Of a DNA stretch of 64,000 nt, positions 15,101-22,703 are shown in pieces (position 1 is the first letter of the stretch; every line of letters starts with the position of its first letter). Made by a program: the position numbers and the translations under genes. Origin of the DNA: Lepidostoma basale (Eukaryota; Arthropoda; Insecta; Trichoptera; Lepidostomatidae); NCBI GenBank assembly GCA_022606425.2, contig JAHDVF020000188.1, forward strand, positions 162,518-226,517, read 5' to 3'. Under the pieces are notes generated by a model. It ran no database searches. It was not told the origin of the DNA and worked only from the letters and a program-made list of their open reading frames with translations.

Positions 15101-18100
15101 ACTATTGGTCCCCAGCATGCCCAAGAATGCAGTGGGATAAAGCCACGGATAGCTACCAAACTCCCTCATGTAGAGATATCTCAGAAATCTTTTTTGAACC
15201 CTCTCTTACATGAGCGAGTATCTCGCCTCGTGGGGACTCCACATCACCGAACCACACTCGAGCCGGCTCCCGAACACACTGTCATCATCGGGAATTAAAC
15301 CCGGCACTTCGATGTGGTAGTAATAGCTGTTGCTACTCTTCCAAGGAGGTTGTCATTATGGGAGAAGGAACTTCGGAAATTTTTTCTCTTGGCAGTGGGC
15401 TTATATTTGAGAGTGGAGGTTTAAAGACCAACTTGATATGCGGGAACATAATTTAAAAGATCCATCTCTATTTGAGTATTCAGAATACAAATATGAAAGC
15501 TAATTGACAATTTACAGTGTTGCCAACATCACAGATCTAAGGTAATGATTGGGCAGTGTGCCAAGGTCTGTGTGCTCAGATGTACGGACAATTGTGTTCT
15601 ATTGACACAGACCTACCCACAACAGTCATTAAAGATTACCATCAAAATTGACACATGCATTAATTAACAGCCATTATGGTGCTTTAATTAAAAATTTGCC
15701 AAACAAATTGATAAAATGATAATGTTGAATTAGACCTGTGTGCGACCAATCCTCACATATGGCATTGAATCGAGGGCAGACACTGTCAAGACAAAGAGCA
15801 TGCTCAGGACAACCAAGATGAAAACACTCCGCGCTATAGCTGGCAAAACCCTACGTGATCGAGTTAGGAATACAGCAATCCGAGAAATCTGCGAGGTCGA
15901 ATATGTGGTCAGATGGGGACGTCAAAGACGGCGATACTGGCATCAACATGTAGAAAGGATGAGCTCAAATAGAATACCATATATAGCTCTCCATGGAACG
16001 CCAAACGGACAACGCCGACCAGGAAGACCCTCGAAACGGTGGAGAGAAAGCTGGAGTTCAGCGTCTCAAAGGACCCGCCTGAAATAACAGACTCCTGAGT
16101 CTACCAAAAGTGAAGAAGAAGAATTTTTTACTGTAGAAAAATAGGTTGTTGCGGGCAACTGTGAATAAAATAGGATCAATTAAGACGGTTTGGACGTATG
16201 AAACGAATAGATGAGAGAATAATGGTTAAAAAGTTGTATACAAGCAGTGTGAATCGAAAAAGAAGCCGAGAATGGCTTAGAAAAACATGGCATATACAAA
16301 TTAATCAATTACTAATAAGTGACCACATTCGAAGGCAGGTAAATCTACGAATCTTGAAAGGTGCATCAGAACAGAATAGTGTGCGTTATCGGTTAATCAG
16401 TTTATTTATTTACTCAAAAGATCTTATATAGTTATAGTTTAAGGCATCTATTTGAGAAAGGGTAAAGTATCAGGAACGCATGAGAGATGGTTAAACTTTA
16501 AGACAAGATACTCTCTAAAGTCAAGAGTATTTGTCTTCTGAACGTACTTTCACTAATATGAAAGGTGTCGATCTCCGAGGTAATCTTGTTCAGTAGACTG
16601 ATTGCTCTTCCCACCGGCATTATTAGAAGCAGGTTGGTTCTTGCGGCCGGAAGAAAAAACAATCTATGCTGGCGCTGTCGGAGATATCAATTGGGAACAA
16701 AAAGACCTACACCCTCCAGCACGGCTGAGTTCTCAAAATATCCCCAAATCTTATCCTCCACATTCATGCAGCGAGTCATACACGAACGTCGATTTTTCTG
16801 ACTTTTAACGTGGCCGACCATTATAATTTGATTAATTTTGTAATGCCAAATTTTCCTTGGCCTTCCTATTCATTCACATAGTTAATGTATACTTTCTTAA
16901 CCGTTCTTTCTTCATCCATGCGTTCCATGTGTCCAAATCAATGCAGCGATTTCTTTCATAATACTTTCTTCCGCTCTACATTCCTTCCTAATATCATCGT
17001 TTGAAATTATGTCGTTCATCATTTCGCAGCACATATGTCTATAGGATCTCATCTCTACCACATTTATTCCACTCTCATTCATCTGCCAGTTCCATGCTGC
17101 ACTTCCATAAGTAAGGAATGTTACTAGAACTCTATCGGGTACACAACCTTTCCGTTTTTGACCCTCTGCGAGTCTCAAAGCCCATGCCATGGTTTCGATC
17201 TCACAAACCTTTTGTTTTATTATGCGCCTTTTTCCACTACTATAAGGACCTTCAGTCTTAGTAATAACAGTGGACTTCCGGCCGCAACACTTACCTCCTG
17301 CTCAATATACATCTTCCAGTATCGGCCAGTGGAGGGGAAGGCGGCAACCAGGGCTTCGTACAGTCCTCGGACCTCAGCGATGTTTCTCCCGCTAGCCTCT
17401 CGCACCAGCAGTGACCAGGAGTCCACATCGTAAGGATTGCTCTCAACCTGACGCTGCGCACGGGCCAGCCTCTCATTGCCCCAATCCTGGAATACAACAA
17501 ATAATAAATTATATATTAAATCAAATGTGTATTTATTTAGGGTAATAAACAGGGTAATGGAATACATGTCGCCGCCACCTAGTTAAATACGCCGCTCAAT
17601 TGAACGGCTAGGCTGATAATTAAATGGCGGCATTCAATGAAGTGACTAGGCCGGTAGTTGAATAAATTAAGATAGCTCAACGTTTTAGTTTCTAATTTTT
17701 ACCACTGCAACGCTAGCAGTCATCTAACAATGTTCAACTGTCAGTCGGCATTCGATAACACGTGTTTTTGTAAAAAGTAACACGATTTTCAAACAAAAAA
17801 GAGGGAGAGCATGCGTATAGGGGATGTGGGATGTATAGGGTCTTTCATTAAGCGCTTCCTATCTTTAAATTTAAATAAAACAAAGTGTGTGTGAGATATC
17901 ATCGAAATTTTATATTCGTTTGAAAGGCCTATCGATGCCATTATGTATGAAATATAACATCATTCAAATGTCCGCCGCGGCTTCTCTGGGTGGCGCGCAT
18001 CCGAAATGTCCAATTTTCCATGACTCTGGCGCATTACCGAATTTGACCGATGGCATGGGCTATGAGGGCTGCTGTGGTTTGTGGCTTATTCGCATAGACC

Positions 18101-21100
18101 TGCGACTTAATAAAACCCCACAAGAAAAAGTCTAACGGGGTCAAATCGCATGATCTCGGTGGTCAGTTCACATCACCTACACGTGAGATGACCATGCTCT
18201 CAAATCGCTCGTGCAGAATGTCCAATGTGGCATGAGCTGTGTGGCACGTAGCGCCGTCCTGTTGAAACCACATGTCGTTGGTGTCCATATCATCCAATTC
18301 AGGCCAAAAGAAGTCAGTAATCATCAACCTATAGCGCTCGCCGTTGACGGTGATGGCCTGGCCAACGTCGTTCTCAAAGAAATATGGACCGATGACGCCG
18401 CCAGCCCAAAATCCACACCAAACAGTGACTTTTTCGGGATACATTGGACGCTCTTGGATCTCATGTGGATTAGTATTGTCCCAAATTCGACAATTTTGTT
18501 TGTTGACGTATCCATTCATCCAGAAATGTGCCTCATCGCTGAAGATGATTTTTCGATGAAAATTTGGGTCAGTTTCCAACTGCTCCAGAGCCCATTTAGC
18601 GAACACACGTCGTTGTCTATGGTCGTTTAGCTTGAGCTCCTGGGTCAGTTGAATTTTGTACGGGTGCAGGCCCAAGTCACGACGCAAAATTCGCCAAGTT
18701 GTAGTCTGCGAAAGGCCGAGTTCTTGTGAGCGACGCGAAATCGACTGCTTCGGATTCTCCTGCAAACTCTCACGGACAGCGGCTATTTTTTTCGGCAGAT
18801 CTTGCGTTTCCCGACGTACGGGTGTTGGTTGATTGATTACTGAACCAGTGGACTCAAATTTATCCACCACACTGCGAATAGTCCTCTCAGTAGGACGCTT
18901 ATGGCGACCGTAAAATGGGCGAAGCGCGCGGAACGTTGTTCGAACAGAATACCGATTTTGATAAAACAATTGTATAATTTGCACGTGTTGTTGAATGCTA
19001 TATCCGTCCATGGTGATTTGGCAAAACAGACTGAATAAATGACAGCCAATTTGACAGATGTCGCTTCAACAATATGGCCGCTATCAACTGTCAAAGTTCG
19101 GAAGTGCCTATTGGAAGACCCTGTATTATTTTTAAAAAAACTAACTCTAACCTAAACGTACTGTTCTTCTTTACTACCGTACGAGTTTTGACATTGGCTT
19201 AGCGCTTGTACGGTTATAATGTTCATATTGAAGCATAGCGTGTTTATAAAAACATAACTTTATTTTTATTTCTATTTTATTGTATTTTACTTAAACCACC
19301 TCAACAGACCGGAAGACCCAATTACAGAGAGGAATTACATCACAATCACCCAGGCTTCAGAAAAAACACGTTTTAATTATTATTGATTTCACCGAGAATC
19401 GAACCTTTAGGTTAGAGTTAGTTTTAAAAAAATAATACATCCCCTATCTACCCATCAAATTTTTACGCAAAACTTGTTTAACAAAATCCCTATTTTATTT
19501 GTGTTCAAATAAATAAATTAATTCACGATAATATAGTCGCAATAACGTTGCTTTCAACATGTCGGCTAAGCGTCCGTTAGCCATGTCATTGAATTCCGGC
19601 ATTTTATTATCGGCCTGGCGACGTTTAGCCGTTTGGTTGAACGTTGCGTTCAGCAAGTTGGCTAAGCCATGTCATTGAATGCCGCCATTTCATTATCAGC
19701 CTAGCCGTTCAATTGAGCGGCGTATTTAACTAGATGGCGGCGACATACATACTAGGAATGTACCAGTCTGGATTCCGACCCAACAGATCCACCATAGATC
19801 ATATATTTTTCATGAGGCAAACGTATGAACACAACATTCCACTATACCGCCTGTTTATTAATTTTAAACAGGCCTTTGATAGTATTAACCGGGAAAGAAT
19901 GTTAAACATACTGAAACTACTAGGGGTGCCACTAAAACTAGAGCTCCACTGGCAGAAATGTCCAGAAAGGATACAATACAAGCTCTGCTGGACGGTCTAT
20001 AAGGCGTTGCATGGAATGGCACCAGCTTATATATCTGAACTCTGCATCAACGAGAACCTGAATGCTAGACAGTCTACACTGCGATCAGCTAAGTCTTCTG
20101 CGATCGGTAGATTGACTGTGCCAAAACGCTGTCCAAGCACAAACTTTGGCGACCGAGCCTTCGCGGTAGCCGGCCCTTCAGCCTGGAACAGTCTTCCAGC
20201 AGACCTTAAGTGCATTGAGAATCAATCAGAGTTTAGATCGAGATTAAAAACGCACCTTTTCAAATGATCATTTCCTGACAGGAAGGGCTGATGGACTTCG
20301 TCAGGTGCAGCCCTCACACTAAATATGTTTACATTTTTTTTATCATTATTATTATTATCTAGTTGATAAAACGGAGCATCTTCTACAGCGCCCTTGAGAT
20401 GAGCAATTCATAAAAATGGCGCTTTATAAATTATCCAATTTATTATTATTATTAGTGGCCATCACATTGTCTGAATCAAAAGCCATTGTTAACGTACAAA
20501 ATGAGCTATCGGATGATTTCATGATTGAATCCGGAGTAAGACAAGGTAATGCTCTCTCCATCATGGTTTTTAACCTAATGCTGGAGGCTGTAGTACGTAA
20601 AATTCAATTAACAGAATTATAAAAACCTATTATTTTCGCCCTTACAATGTCGTATTCGTCTAATAGTGATGTTGAAAGCGATTGTCAAGCATTGCACGAT
20701 GTTTCTTGTACTCAAAGTAGTGAGTGTGACGATGAAATTAGAATGTTTACCAATCGGAGGATTGATAGTGAAAGTGTTGATAGTGAAAACTCCAAGGACG
20801 AGCTAATTTCACATGACCTTGACACCAATGTTTTAGAGAAACTTCATCCGGAAACATATTTCTCTAACAAATCTACTGAAGACTTTTTTTGAATTACCGG
20901 GACCAAAGCATATGCCGTCTGATATTGTAGAACTTTCAGGATATTTCGACCTGTCACCTTCCAACAATGTTCCCATCAGACGTAAGAGGAATAGCCACAT
21001 GAGCTGAACCTCTGTAAGCCAGAAGATCCAAGTCCAAGTCCAAGTAGATATAAAAAACCCAAATAACATAACCACATTTATTTTGTGGTTAAAATGTTTA

Positions 21101-21630
21101 CCCGGGTTAAAAAAATAATCACGACGGTTTTGAAATTGGAATAATAAATTCATTTTAACGTTCGTTTAAAAAAACAGTGGAATTAGAAAAACAAACAACT
21201 TCTTAAATTTAACCTAAAATTATTGACATAGTAGATAACAAATATGATCTATTTTTAACAAATTTGAATAACAAATCATACGCGGGAAATAATTATTATC
21301 ACATAAAGATAAATGAAATATAAATAATTGACGAATGCGTCTTAAGTTACACGTTGCCTCTAAAAATTGTTACGATAAAAAATATACGATTGTAATCGCC
21401 ATAATATTGAATATTTTCCTTTAACAAAAACATTACTTTAGTATTACGTTAGTTCCGGATGCTATAAAGCAAAAATTACGATATCCCTATTCATACTATT
21501 GCAATACTGAAAATTAGTGAAATTAAAGAGTGAATTATGGTGAATGACAAAGGTCATAAAATGCCATTACACCGATGTTGAAATACACAAAAAATACTAT
21601 ACTTACAATATCCCCTATTTCTTCCGCCAT
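37..21630 (-). CDS. su(f): CstF-77 / Suppressor of forked (cleavage stimulation factor subunit 3), N-terminal ~457 residues in ten exons
   Basis: Product: the HAT-repeat scaffold of cleavage stimulation factor, a nuclear complex that binds the GU-rich element downstream of poly(A) sites and promotes mRNA 3'-end cleavage. Seen: ten minus-strand exons join in frame with canonical splice sites: 21607-21630, 17295-17486, 14702-14734, 8239-8336, 6639-6792, 5736-5969, 3516-3707, 2524-2721, 829-917, 37-194. The translation starts MAEEIGDI and aligns continuously with the animal family, including [81 protein letters not shown] and [20 protein letters not shown]-type aromatic residues recur throughout. 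The human protein is about 717 residues, so the C-terminal third (rest of HAT-C and the proline-rich tail) lies beyond the left edge. No stop or frameshift interrupts the exons. The introns carry nearly all the transposons of the first 21 kb. The start codon is chosen because it opens an 8-codon exon with a GTAAGT donor in phase with exon 2. Confidence 0.95.
233..692 (-). mobile_element. LINE family A, 3'-terminal fragment
   Basis: Family A is the commonest repeat here. It is the C-terminal part of a non-LTR retrotransposon (YGSEAWNW..., [18 protein letters not shown]) ending in a GTTA-repeat tail. This copy shows the tail as ACTAACTAAC at 235 and has many point changes and stops. It lies in a su(f) intron. 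Confidence 0.8.
829..917 (-). CDS. su(f): su(f) exon 9
   Basis: Encodes [29 protein letters not shown] plus AG of Arg. The acceptor is TTACAG and the donor GTAAGA. Confidence 0.95.
971..2258 (-). mobile_element. Full-length mariner (Tc1/mariner, DD34D) transposon
   Basis: The 1288-bp element has perfect 30-bp terminal inverted repeats starting TTAGGTGTATAACTTTGCTT at 971-1000 and in reverse complement at 2229-2258. It is flanked by TA target duplications at 969-970 and 2259-2260. It contains one uninterrupted transposase and lies in the su(f) intron between exons 8 and 9. Perfect TIRs plus an intact ORF suggest a young insertion. Confidence 0.96.
1045..2085 (-). CDS. Mariner transposase, intact, 346 aa
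   Basis: Cut-and-paste transposase. Residues ~1-110 form the paired helix-turn-helix DNA-binding region ([16 protein letters not shown], then [16 protein letters not shown]). The catalytic DDE/D domain follows: first Asp in [10 protein letters not shown], second in LQHDNVRPH, third in [16 protein letters not shown], the mariner D...D34D arrangement. The WVPYEL linker is also recognisable. A length of 346 matches active mariners (about 345), and there is no stop or frameshift. The ATG starts [13 protein letters not shown], 173 bp inside the upstream TIR end. Subfamily not assigned with certainty. Whether it is active cannot be judged from sequence. Confidence 0.95.
   Translation of the reverse strand: MSAYEPNSRHLREVLILCFNMKKSAAEAHRMLSNTYGEAAISERTCREWFQRFKNGDFNVQDQHGGGREKVFEDAELEALLDQDSCQTQQELAGSLGVTQPAISKRLKVMGMIQKQGNWVPYELKPRDVERRLCVCEQLLARQRRKGFLHRIVTGDEKWVHYDNPKRRKSWGYPGHASTSTAKPNIHGSKVMLSIWWDQLGVMYYELLKPTETITGDRYRTQLMRLSRALKDKRPQYNERYDKVILQHDNVRPHVAKVVKTYLETLKWEVLPHPPYSPDVAPSDYHLFRSMAHGLADQHFRSYEEVKNWIDSWIASKDDQFFQRGIRMLPERWEKVVASDGQYFES
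2524..2721 (-). CDS. su(f): su(f) exon 8
   Basis: Sixty-six codons, [19 protein letters not shown]...[23 protein letters not shown]...DIDPTL, CTCAG acceptor and GTAAGT donor. The intron after it holds the mariner at 971-2258. Confidence 0.96.
2797..3066. repeat. Helitron-like/dispersed insect repeat with CTAGCTGACCCGGC end
   Basis: It begins CTAGCTGACCCGGCGAACTT and ends near ACTCGTATATAGATTA, both typical of a widespread insect repeat often classed as Helitron-like. An internal CCAGCCGTTCTTGAGTTATA block supports it. The class is from memory of the family. A reverse-oriented end recurs at 24345-24372 and 45510-45540. Confidence 0.55.
3203..3375 (-). mobile_element. LINE family A, short 3' fragment
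   Basis: ACTAACTAACTAACCATCACG tail then the GETA/SAYPF-coding end and WHDQI region in reverse. Truncated next to su(f) exon 7. Confidence 0.75.
3516..3707 (-). CDS. su(f): su(f) exon 7
   Basis: Sixty-four codons, [20 protein letters not shown]...[22 protein letters not shown]...KLLQEKG, phase 0 at both ends, AACAG acceptor and GTAAGA donor. Confidence 0.96.
3801..4067. mobile_element. Foldback MITE, near-perfect 267-bp palindrome
   Basis: The left arm starts ATATCGCACCGTGAGTGTAA and the right arm ends with its reverse complement at 4067. The arms are ~130 bp with a few mismatches, meeting at about 3931-3938. There is no coding capacity. Its CGCACC terminus recurs in the palindrome at 41098-41357. 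Confidence 0.9.
4068..4300 (+). mobile_element. LINE family A, 3' fragment abutting the MITE
   Basis: Starts at [25 protein letters not shown] immediately after the palindrome and ends in a GTTAGTTAGTTAGTTAG tail. One base change converts a Trp to a stop. Confidence 0.8.
4547..4905 (+). mobile_element. LINE family B, C-terminal fragment
   Basis: Encodes ...[13 protein letters not shown]...[54 protein letters not shown], the C-terminus of another non-LTR retrotransposon. It is interrupted by stops and is close to the copy at 5230-5560. Confidence 0.75.
4903..5060 (-). mobile_element. LINE family A fragment
   Basis: In reverse complement it matches the [21 protein letters not shown] region of family A. 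It is flanked by the family B copy and a further family A piece in the opposite orientation at about 5095-5195. Confidence 0.6.
5230..5560 (+). mobile_element. LINE family B, 3' end with ATGA-repeat tail
   Basis: Encodes [32 protein letters not shown]...[37 protein letters not shown] and ends in AATGAATGAATGAATG. The reading frame is clean to its stop. Confidence 0.8.
5736..5969 (-). CDS. su(f): su(f) exon 6
   Basis: Seventy-eight codons, [20 protein letters not shown]...[15 protein letters not shown]...HPEELKQ, phase 0 at both ends, TTCTAG acceptor and GTATGA donor. Confidence 0.96.
6130..6345 (+). mobile_element. piggyBac-type transposase C-terminal Cys-rich fragment
   Basis: Encodes [20 protein letters not shown]...[20 protein letters not shown], with paired CxxC-like cysteines followed by PGLHPGDC. 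This resembles the C-terminal zinc-binding region of piggyBac transposases. Only this domain is present, in the su(f) intron between exons 5 and 6. Confidence 0.45.
6639..6792 (-). CDS. su(f): su(f) exon 5
   Basis: Encodes [20 protein letters not shown]...[28 protein letters not shown]. This is one of the best-conserved CstF-77 segments. The acceptor is TTCACAG and the donor GTTAGT. Confidence 0.96.
6890..7095 (-). mobile_element. LINE family A, 3' fragment
   Basis: AACTAACTAACCATCACACC tail then the SAYPF to WHDQI region, mutated. It sits directly beside the longer copy at 7108. Confidence 0.75.
7108..8190 (-). mobile_element. LINE family A, longest copy, including reverse transcriptase palm
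   Basis: In reverse complement it reads from the RT palm to the GTTA tail: [42 protein letters not shown], then the catalytic YADD box ([11 protein letters not shown]), [32 protein letters not shown] and [11 protein letters not shown]. It is broken by frameshifts and 5'-truncated near 8190. Non-LTR RT is certain; the clade is not assigned. Confidence 0.88.
8239..8336 (-). CDS. su(f): su(f) exon 4
   Basis: Encodes [32 protein letters not shown] plus two bases of Lys. The acceptor is TTTTTAG and the donor GTGAGT; it ends in phase 2. Exon 5 supplies the missing base to give YKEKMAQ. Confidence 0.95.
8610..9000 (+). mobile_element. LINE C-terminal fragment of another family
   Basis: Degenerate frames read [25 protein letters not shown]...IYWPQTVS...[20 protein letters not shown], the usual C-terminus of endonuclease-RT LINEs. 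The sequence from 9000 to 9240 holds nothing recognisable beyond AT-rich filler. Confidence 0.65.
9240..9545 (-). mobile_element. LINE family A, degenerate fragment
   Basis: In reverse complement it retains the CCATTGTGAACGGCC and GGTTCCAGCTCATG-like stretch through RRMCG and WFGHME to RPRKTW. It is heavily mutated. Confidence 0.55.
9635..9810 (-). mobile_element. tRNA-derived SINE
   Basis: The reverse complement carries a B box (GGTTCGATTCCCGG) and a tRNA-like head. A body with ACACTGTCTTTGGTCTGGTG and CACGTGACAATAAAATGG follows, closely matching the SINE at 38385-38575 in opposite orientation. Confidence 0.8.
10010..10290 (+). mobile_element. LINE family D, 3' fragment
   Basis: Degenerate reading of ...[21 protein letters not shown], the C-terminus shared with 37425-37608 and 42960-43390. 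It ends at GACACGACTCTCTAAGAAGA. Confidence 0.65.
10452..10670. mobile_element. Foldback element (imperfect palindrome)
   Basis: The left arm ACTTAGGAAATTGAAAATAAC at 10457 is repeated in reverse complement ending near 10668. The arms hold ACAAAGTT and ACACGA/ATACCTCC blocks around a loop near 10545-10590. The partly open frames inside are palindrome by-products. Confidence 0.8.
11270..11545 (-). mobile_element. LINE family A fragment
   Basis: In reverse it reads [17 protein letters not shown]...[30 protein letters not shown] and an adjoining WFGHME piece. It has stops. Confidence 0.6.
11560..11730 (-). mobile_element. Degenerate tRNA-derived SINE
   Basis: Same order of blocks as 9635-9810 (TGATTCTCATGACATGTGAT, CACCATTTTATTGTCATGTG, AAAGACAGTGT), but the tRNA head is decayed. 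A further family A LINE scrap in reverse follows to about 11870. Confidence 0.55.
11880..12735. other. AT-rich su(f) intron without recognised feature
   Basis: I see no coding frame, TIR or tandem repeat. Composition is intron-like. Confidence 0.5.
12735..13195. repeat. Dispersed insect repeat, Helitron-like
   Basis: Contains the common insect block CTGGACCGATTTTGATGATT next to TCTGTACGGATGTATGTAGTT. Classified by similarity to repeats I know; the ends are not delimited. Confidence 0.4.
13408..13640 (-). mobile_element. LINE family A, 3' end with ACTAACTAAC tail
   Basis: Encodes [65 protein letters not shown] in one open frame. It is among the least decayed copies. Confidence 0.85.
13640..14700. 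other. su(f) intron, nothing recognised
   Basis: AT-rich, no convincing ORF or repeat structure between the LINE and the microexon at 14702. Confidence 0.5.
14702..14734 (-). CDS. su(f): su(f) exon 3, 33-bp microexon
   Basis: Eleven codons, [11 protein letters not shown], between TTTGCAG and GTTAGT, phase 0 at both ends. It exactly bridges YIEQE and LFQRCLMK, as the human protein reads EIKAKNYDKVEKLFQRCL. It sits alone between introns of about 6.4 and 2.6 kb. Confidence 0.93.
14930..15350. repeat. Unclassified repeat, partly matching 16600-16740
   Basis: The stretch TTGCTCTCCTCACCGGCATC at 14940 resembles TTGCTCTTCCCACCGGCATT at 16603, with shared downstream blocks (GCAGGTT, GGAGATA/AGATATC, GAATTCTCAAA). 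A tRNA-like B box remnant (GGGAATTAAACCCGGCACTT, reverse) lies at 15290. Confidence 0.4.
15740..16090 (+). mobile_element. LINE family C, C-terminal fragment
   Basis: One open frame: [53 protein letters not shown]...[16 protein letters not shown]...[13 protein letters not shown]. This is the conserved C-terminus of endonuclease-RT LINEs. A second copy lies in reverse at 36850-37300. Confidence 0.75.
16180..16335 (+). mobile_element. LINE family A fragment
   Basis: Encodes [51 protein letters not shown], a mutated WFGHMER...[12 protein letters not shown] segment. Confidence 0.6.
16750..17160 (-). mobile_element. LINE family A fragment
   Basis: In reverse it reads [71 protein letters not shown] and continues to [17 protein letters not shown]. 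It ends about 130 bp before su(f) exon 2. Confidence 0.65.
17295..17486 (-). CDS. su(f): su(f) exon 2, first HAT repeats
   Basis: Sixty-four codons between a CAG acceptor and a GTAAGT donor. The peptide [11 protein letters not shown]...[15 protein letters not shown]...[15 protein letters not shown] matches the N-terminal HAT repeats of CstF-77, with the typical W-x-x-Y/L pattern. Confidence 0.95.
17836..19123 (-). mobile_element. DD41D Tc1/mariner-group transposon (degenerate)
   Basis: A 1288-bp element with imperfect ~25-bp TIRs (TAGGGTCTTTCATTAAGCGC at the left, CAGGGTCTTCCAATAGGCAC in reverse at the right) and TA target duplications at 17834-17835 and 19124-19125. It is nested inside the 17568-19744 element. 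Confidence 0.85.
17960..19011 (-). pseudogene. DD41D transposase, broken by an in-frame stop
   Basis: Starts [19 protein letters not shown] and has two helix-turn-helix segments (to about residue 110). The first catalytic Asp is in [20 protein letters not shown] and the second in [18 protein letters not shown]. The third lies 41 residues further in [17 protein letters not shown], which defines the DD41D group. The Trp expected before PPRSCD is TGA at about 18160, and the C-terminal part carries another stop, so the copy is dead. Confidence 0.85.
19752..20630 (+). mobile_element. RT fragment split by a 5'-truncated LINE
   Basis: Outer part: [20 protein letters not shown]...[19 protein letters not shown] (fingers/palm) resumes at about 20470 as [45 protein letters not shown]. 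Inserted between (about 19939-20455) is the end of an L2/CR1-like [37 protein letters not shown]...[16 protein letters not shown]...LKTHLFK with a TTA-repeat tail. The insert is the same family as 55921-58620. Confidence 0.8.
20647..21005 (+). pseudogene. Unidentified acidic Ser/Asp-rich ORF with a frameshift
   Basis: A frame starting [20 protein letters not shown] runs 81 codons. After a T-run at 20883 the next frame continues [20 protein letters not shown]...RRKRNSHMS. The acidic Ser-rich start resembles the N-termini of piggyBac-type transposases, but no catalytic domain follows. Function not recognised. The rest, to 21600, is AT-rich with nothing clear. Confidence 0.3.
21607..21630 (-). 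CDS. su(f): su(f) exon 1 (start codon, MAEEIGDI)
   Basis: ATG at 21630-21628 is followed by eight codons and a GTAAGT donor at 21606. It ends in phase 0, matching exon 2, which begins GAT TGG (DW). A short acidic N-terminus ahead of the first HAT repeat fits CstF-77. Confidence 0.8.
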
Positions 21631-22179
21631 TTCTCAAGCGCCAGCGAATATGTTTTAATTAAAATAAATGACAAAAACAACCACTAAACTAAACGTTTTT
21701 AATACATTATAGGGACGCACTCGTACAAAACCATAATCAGATCCGGGAAATTTACGTATCTGGCATAGATATAAATTTTCAAACATTGGCGTTGTTTGTC
21801 TATGACTTAGATAAAAATTGACAATAATTGTAGATATATATTTATGTAATAAGAAATAATTAATGTGCTGATTTAGTTTTAGGAGAAGTCTCCAATTATC
21901 GAACCAGGACTGGAACCTCGTTAAAATATACGTTAATATTCTAACAAATATTTTGAAACTCACATTTTAAAGAAGTTTACAATGCCTTCTCGAATCTATT
22001 ATTGATTTATTTCCTTTGTCACAAGATTAATAAATACCTAGACCCCAATAACTAAAAATATTATTTGAGATTTTTTCAAAATATTTATTACAACTAATGC
22101 ATTAAACGTTCGAAAACATTAATTTTAACATTTGGAAAAATGGTTCGTAAATTTATTTTGTATAACTCTACTGACTAGA

Positions 22180-22520
22180 GTGATCGCCAACGTGGGGGAG
22201 ACCTGACAGGGCACTTTAAGAAGGATATTAGTCATGGCGAAAGAAGGACAAAAGTAGTATAAATGCACTGGAAATGAGATCTCTTACACGATTGTGTGGT
22301 AAGTCTGTATTTAATTGAGTATCAAATTCAAATATTAGAAGTGAATGCAGAGCGAATGAAAGTGTTATATAGTAATGTAAGGGTGATTAAGATGGTTTAG
22401 ATACATGAAAATAATTAATAAAGATAATATTGTGAAGAAAGTATACGTAAATGGCGAAAACGGAAATAGAAATAAAACAAAGGTATTAGAATTTATTATG
22501 CAATTTCCAATATGACCAAA
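22180..22520 (+). mobile_element. LINE D 3' end plus LINE A fragment (block A)
   Basis: RVIANVGET then GACAGGGCACTTTAAGAAGG is the LINE D end; degenerate family A (EMRSLTRLCGKSVFN, IKMV*IHENN) follows. Identical structure at 43346-43680. Confidence 0.65.
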
Positions 22521-22703
22521 AAATTGCGCATTATATTGAAGATAGAATCTGTTTGTGTCCAGGCTTAAAACCAAGTCCCCTAGATCAGGAGCCAACGGCT
22601 CTGCCCCCTAGAACACCACCAAGTTGGATGGAATCATAAATAACTAAGAAGTTTTCTACAACAAACTCTAATATTAGGTATTATTGATAATCTATTGTTA
22701 GAC

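Larger units (their letters stand above)
17568..19744. mobile_element. DNA transposon with ~80-bp TIRs, superfamily unknown, hosting a nested DD41D element
   Basis: The left end starts GTCGCCGCCACCTAGTTAAA and the right end is its reverse complement. Similarity extends about 80 bp (CGCCGCTCAATTGAACGGCT, GGCATTCAATGA). The six bases ATACAT flank both ends (17562-17567 and 19745-19750), a probable target duplication. Sub-terminal copies of CATGTCATTGAATnCCG occur inside the right end. There is no transposase of its own; it is probably a non-autonomous element. It lies in su(f) intron 1. Confidence 0.82.

Noticed and set aside
8239..17486. The family A, B and C LINE frames as host genes
   Set aside because: They recur many times with truncation, stops and simple tails, and carry retrotransposon RT or C-terminal motifs.
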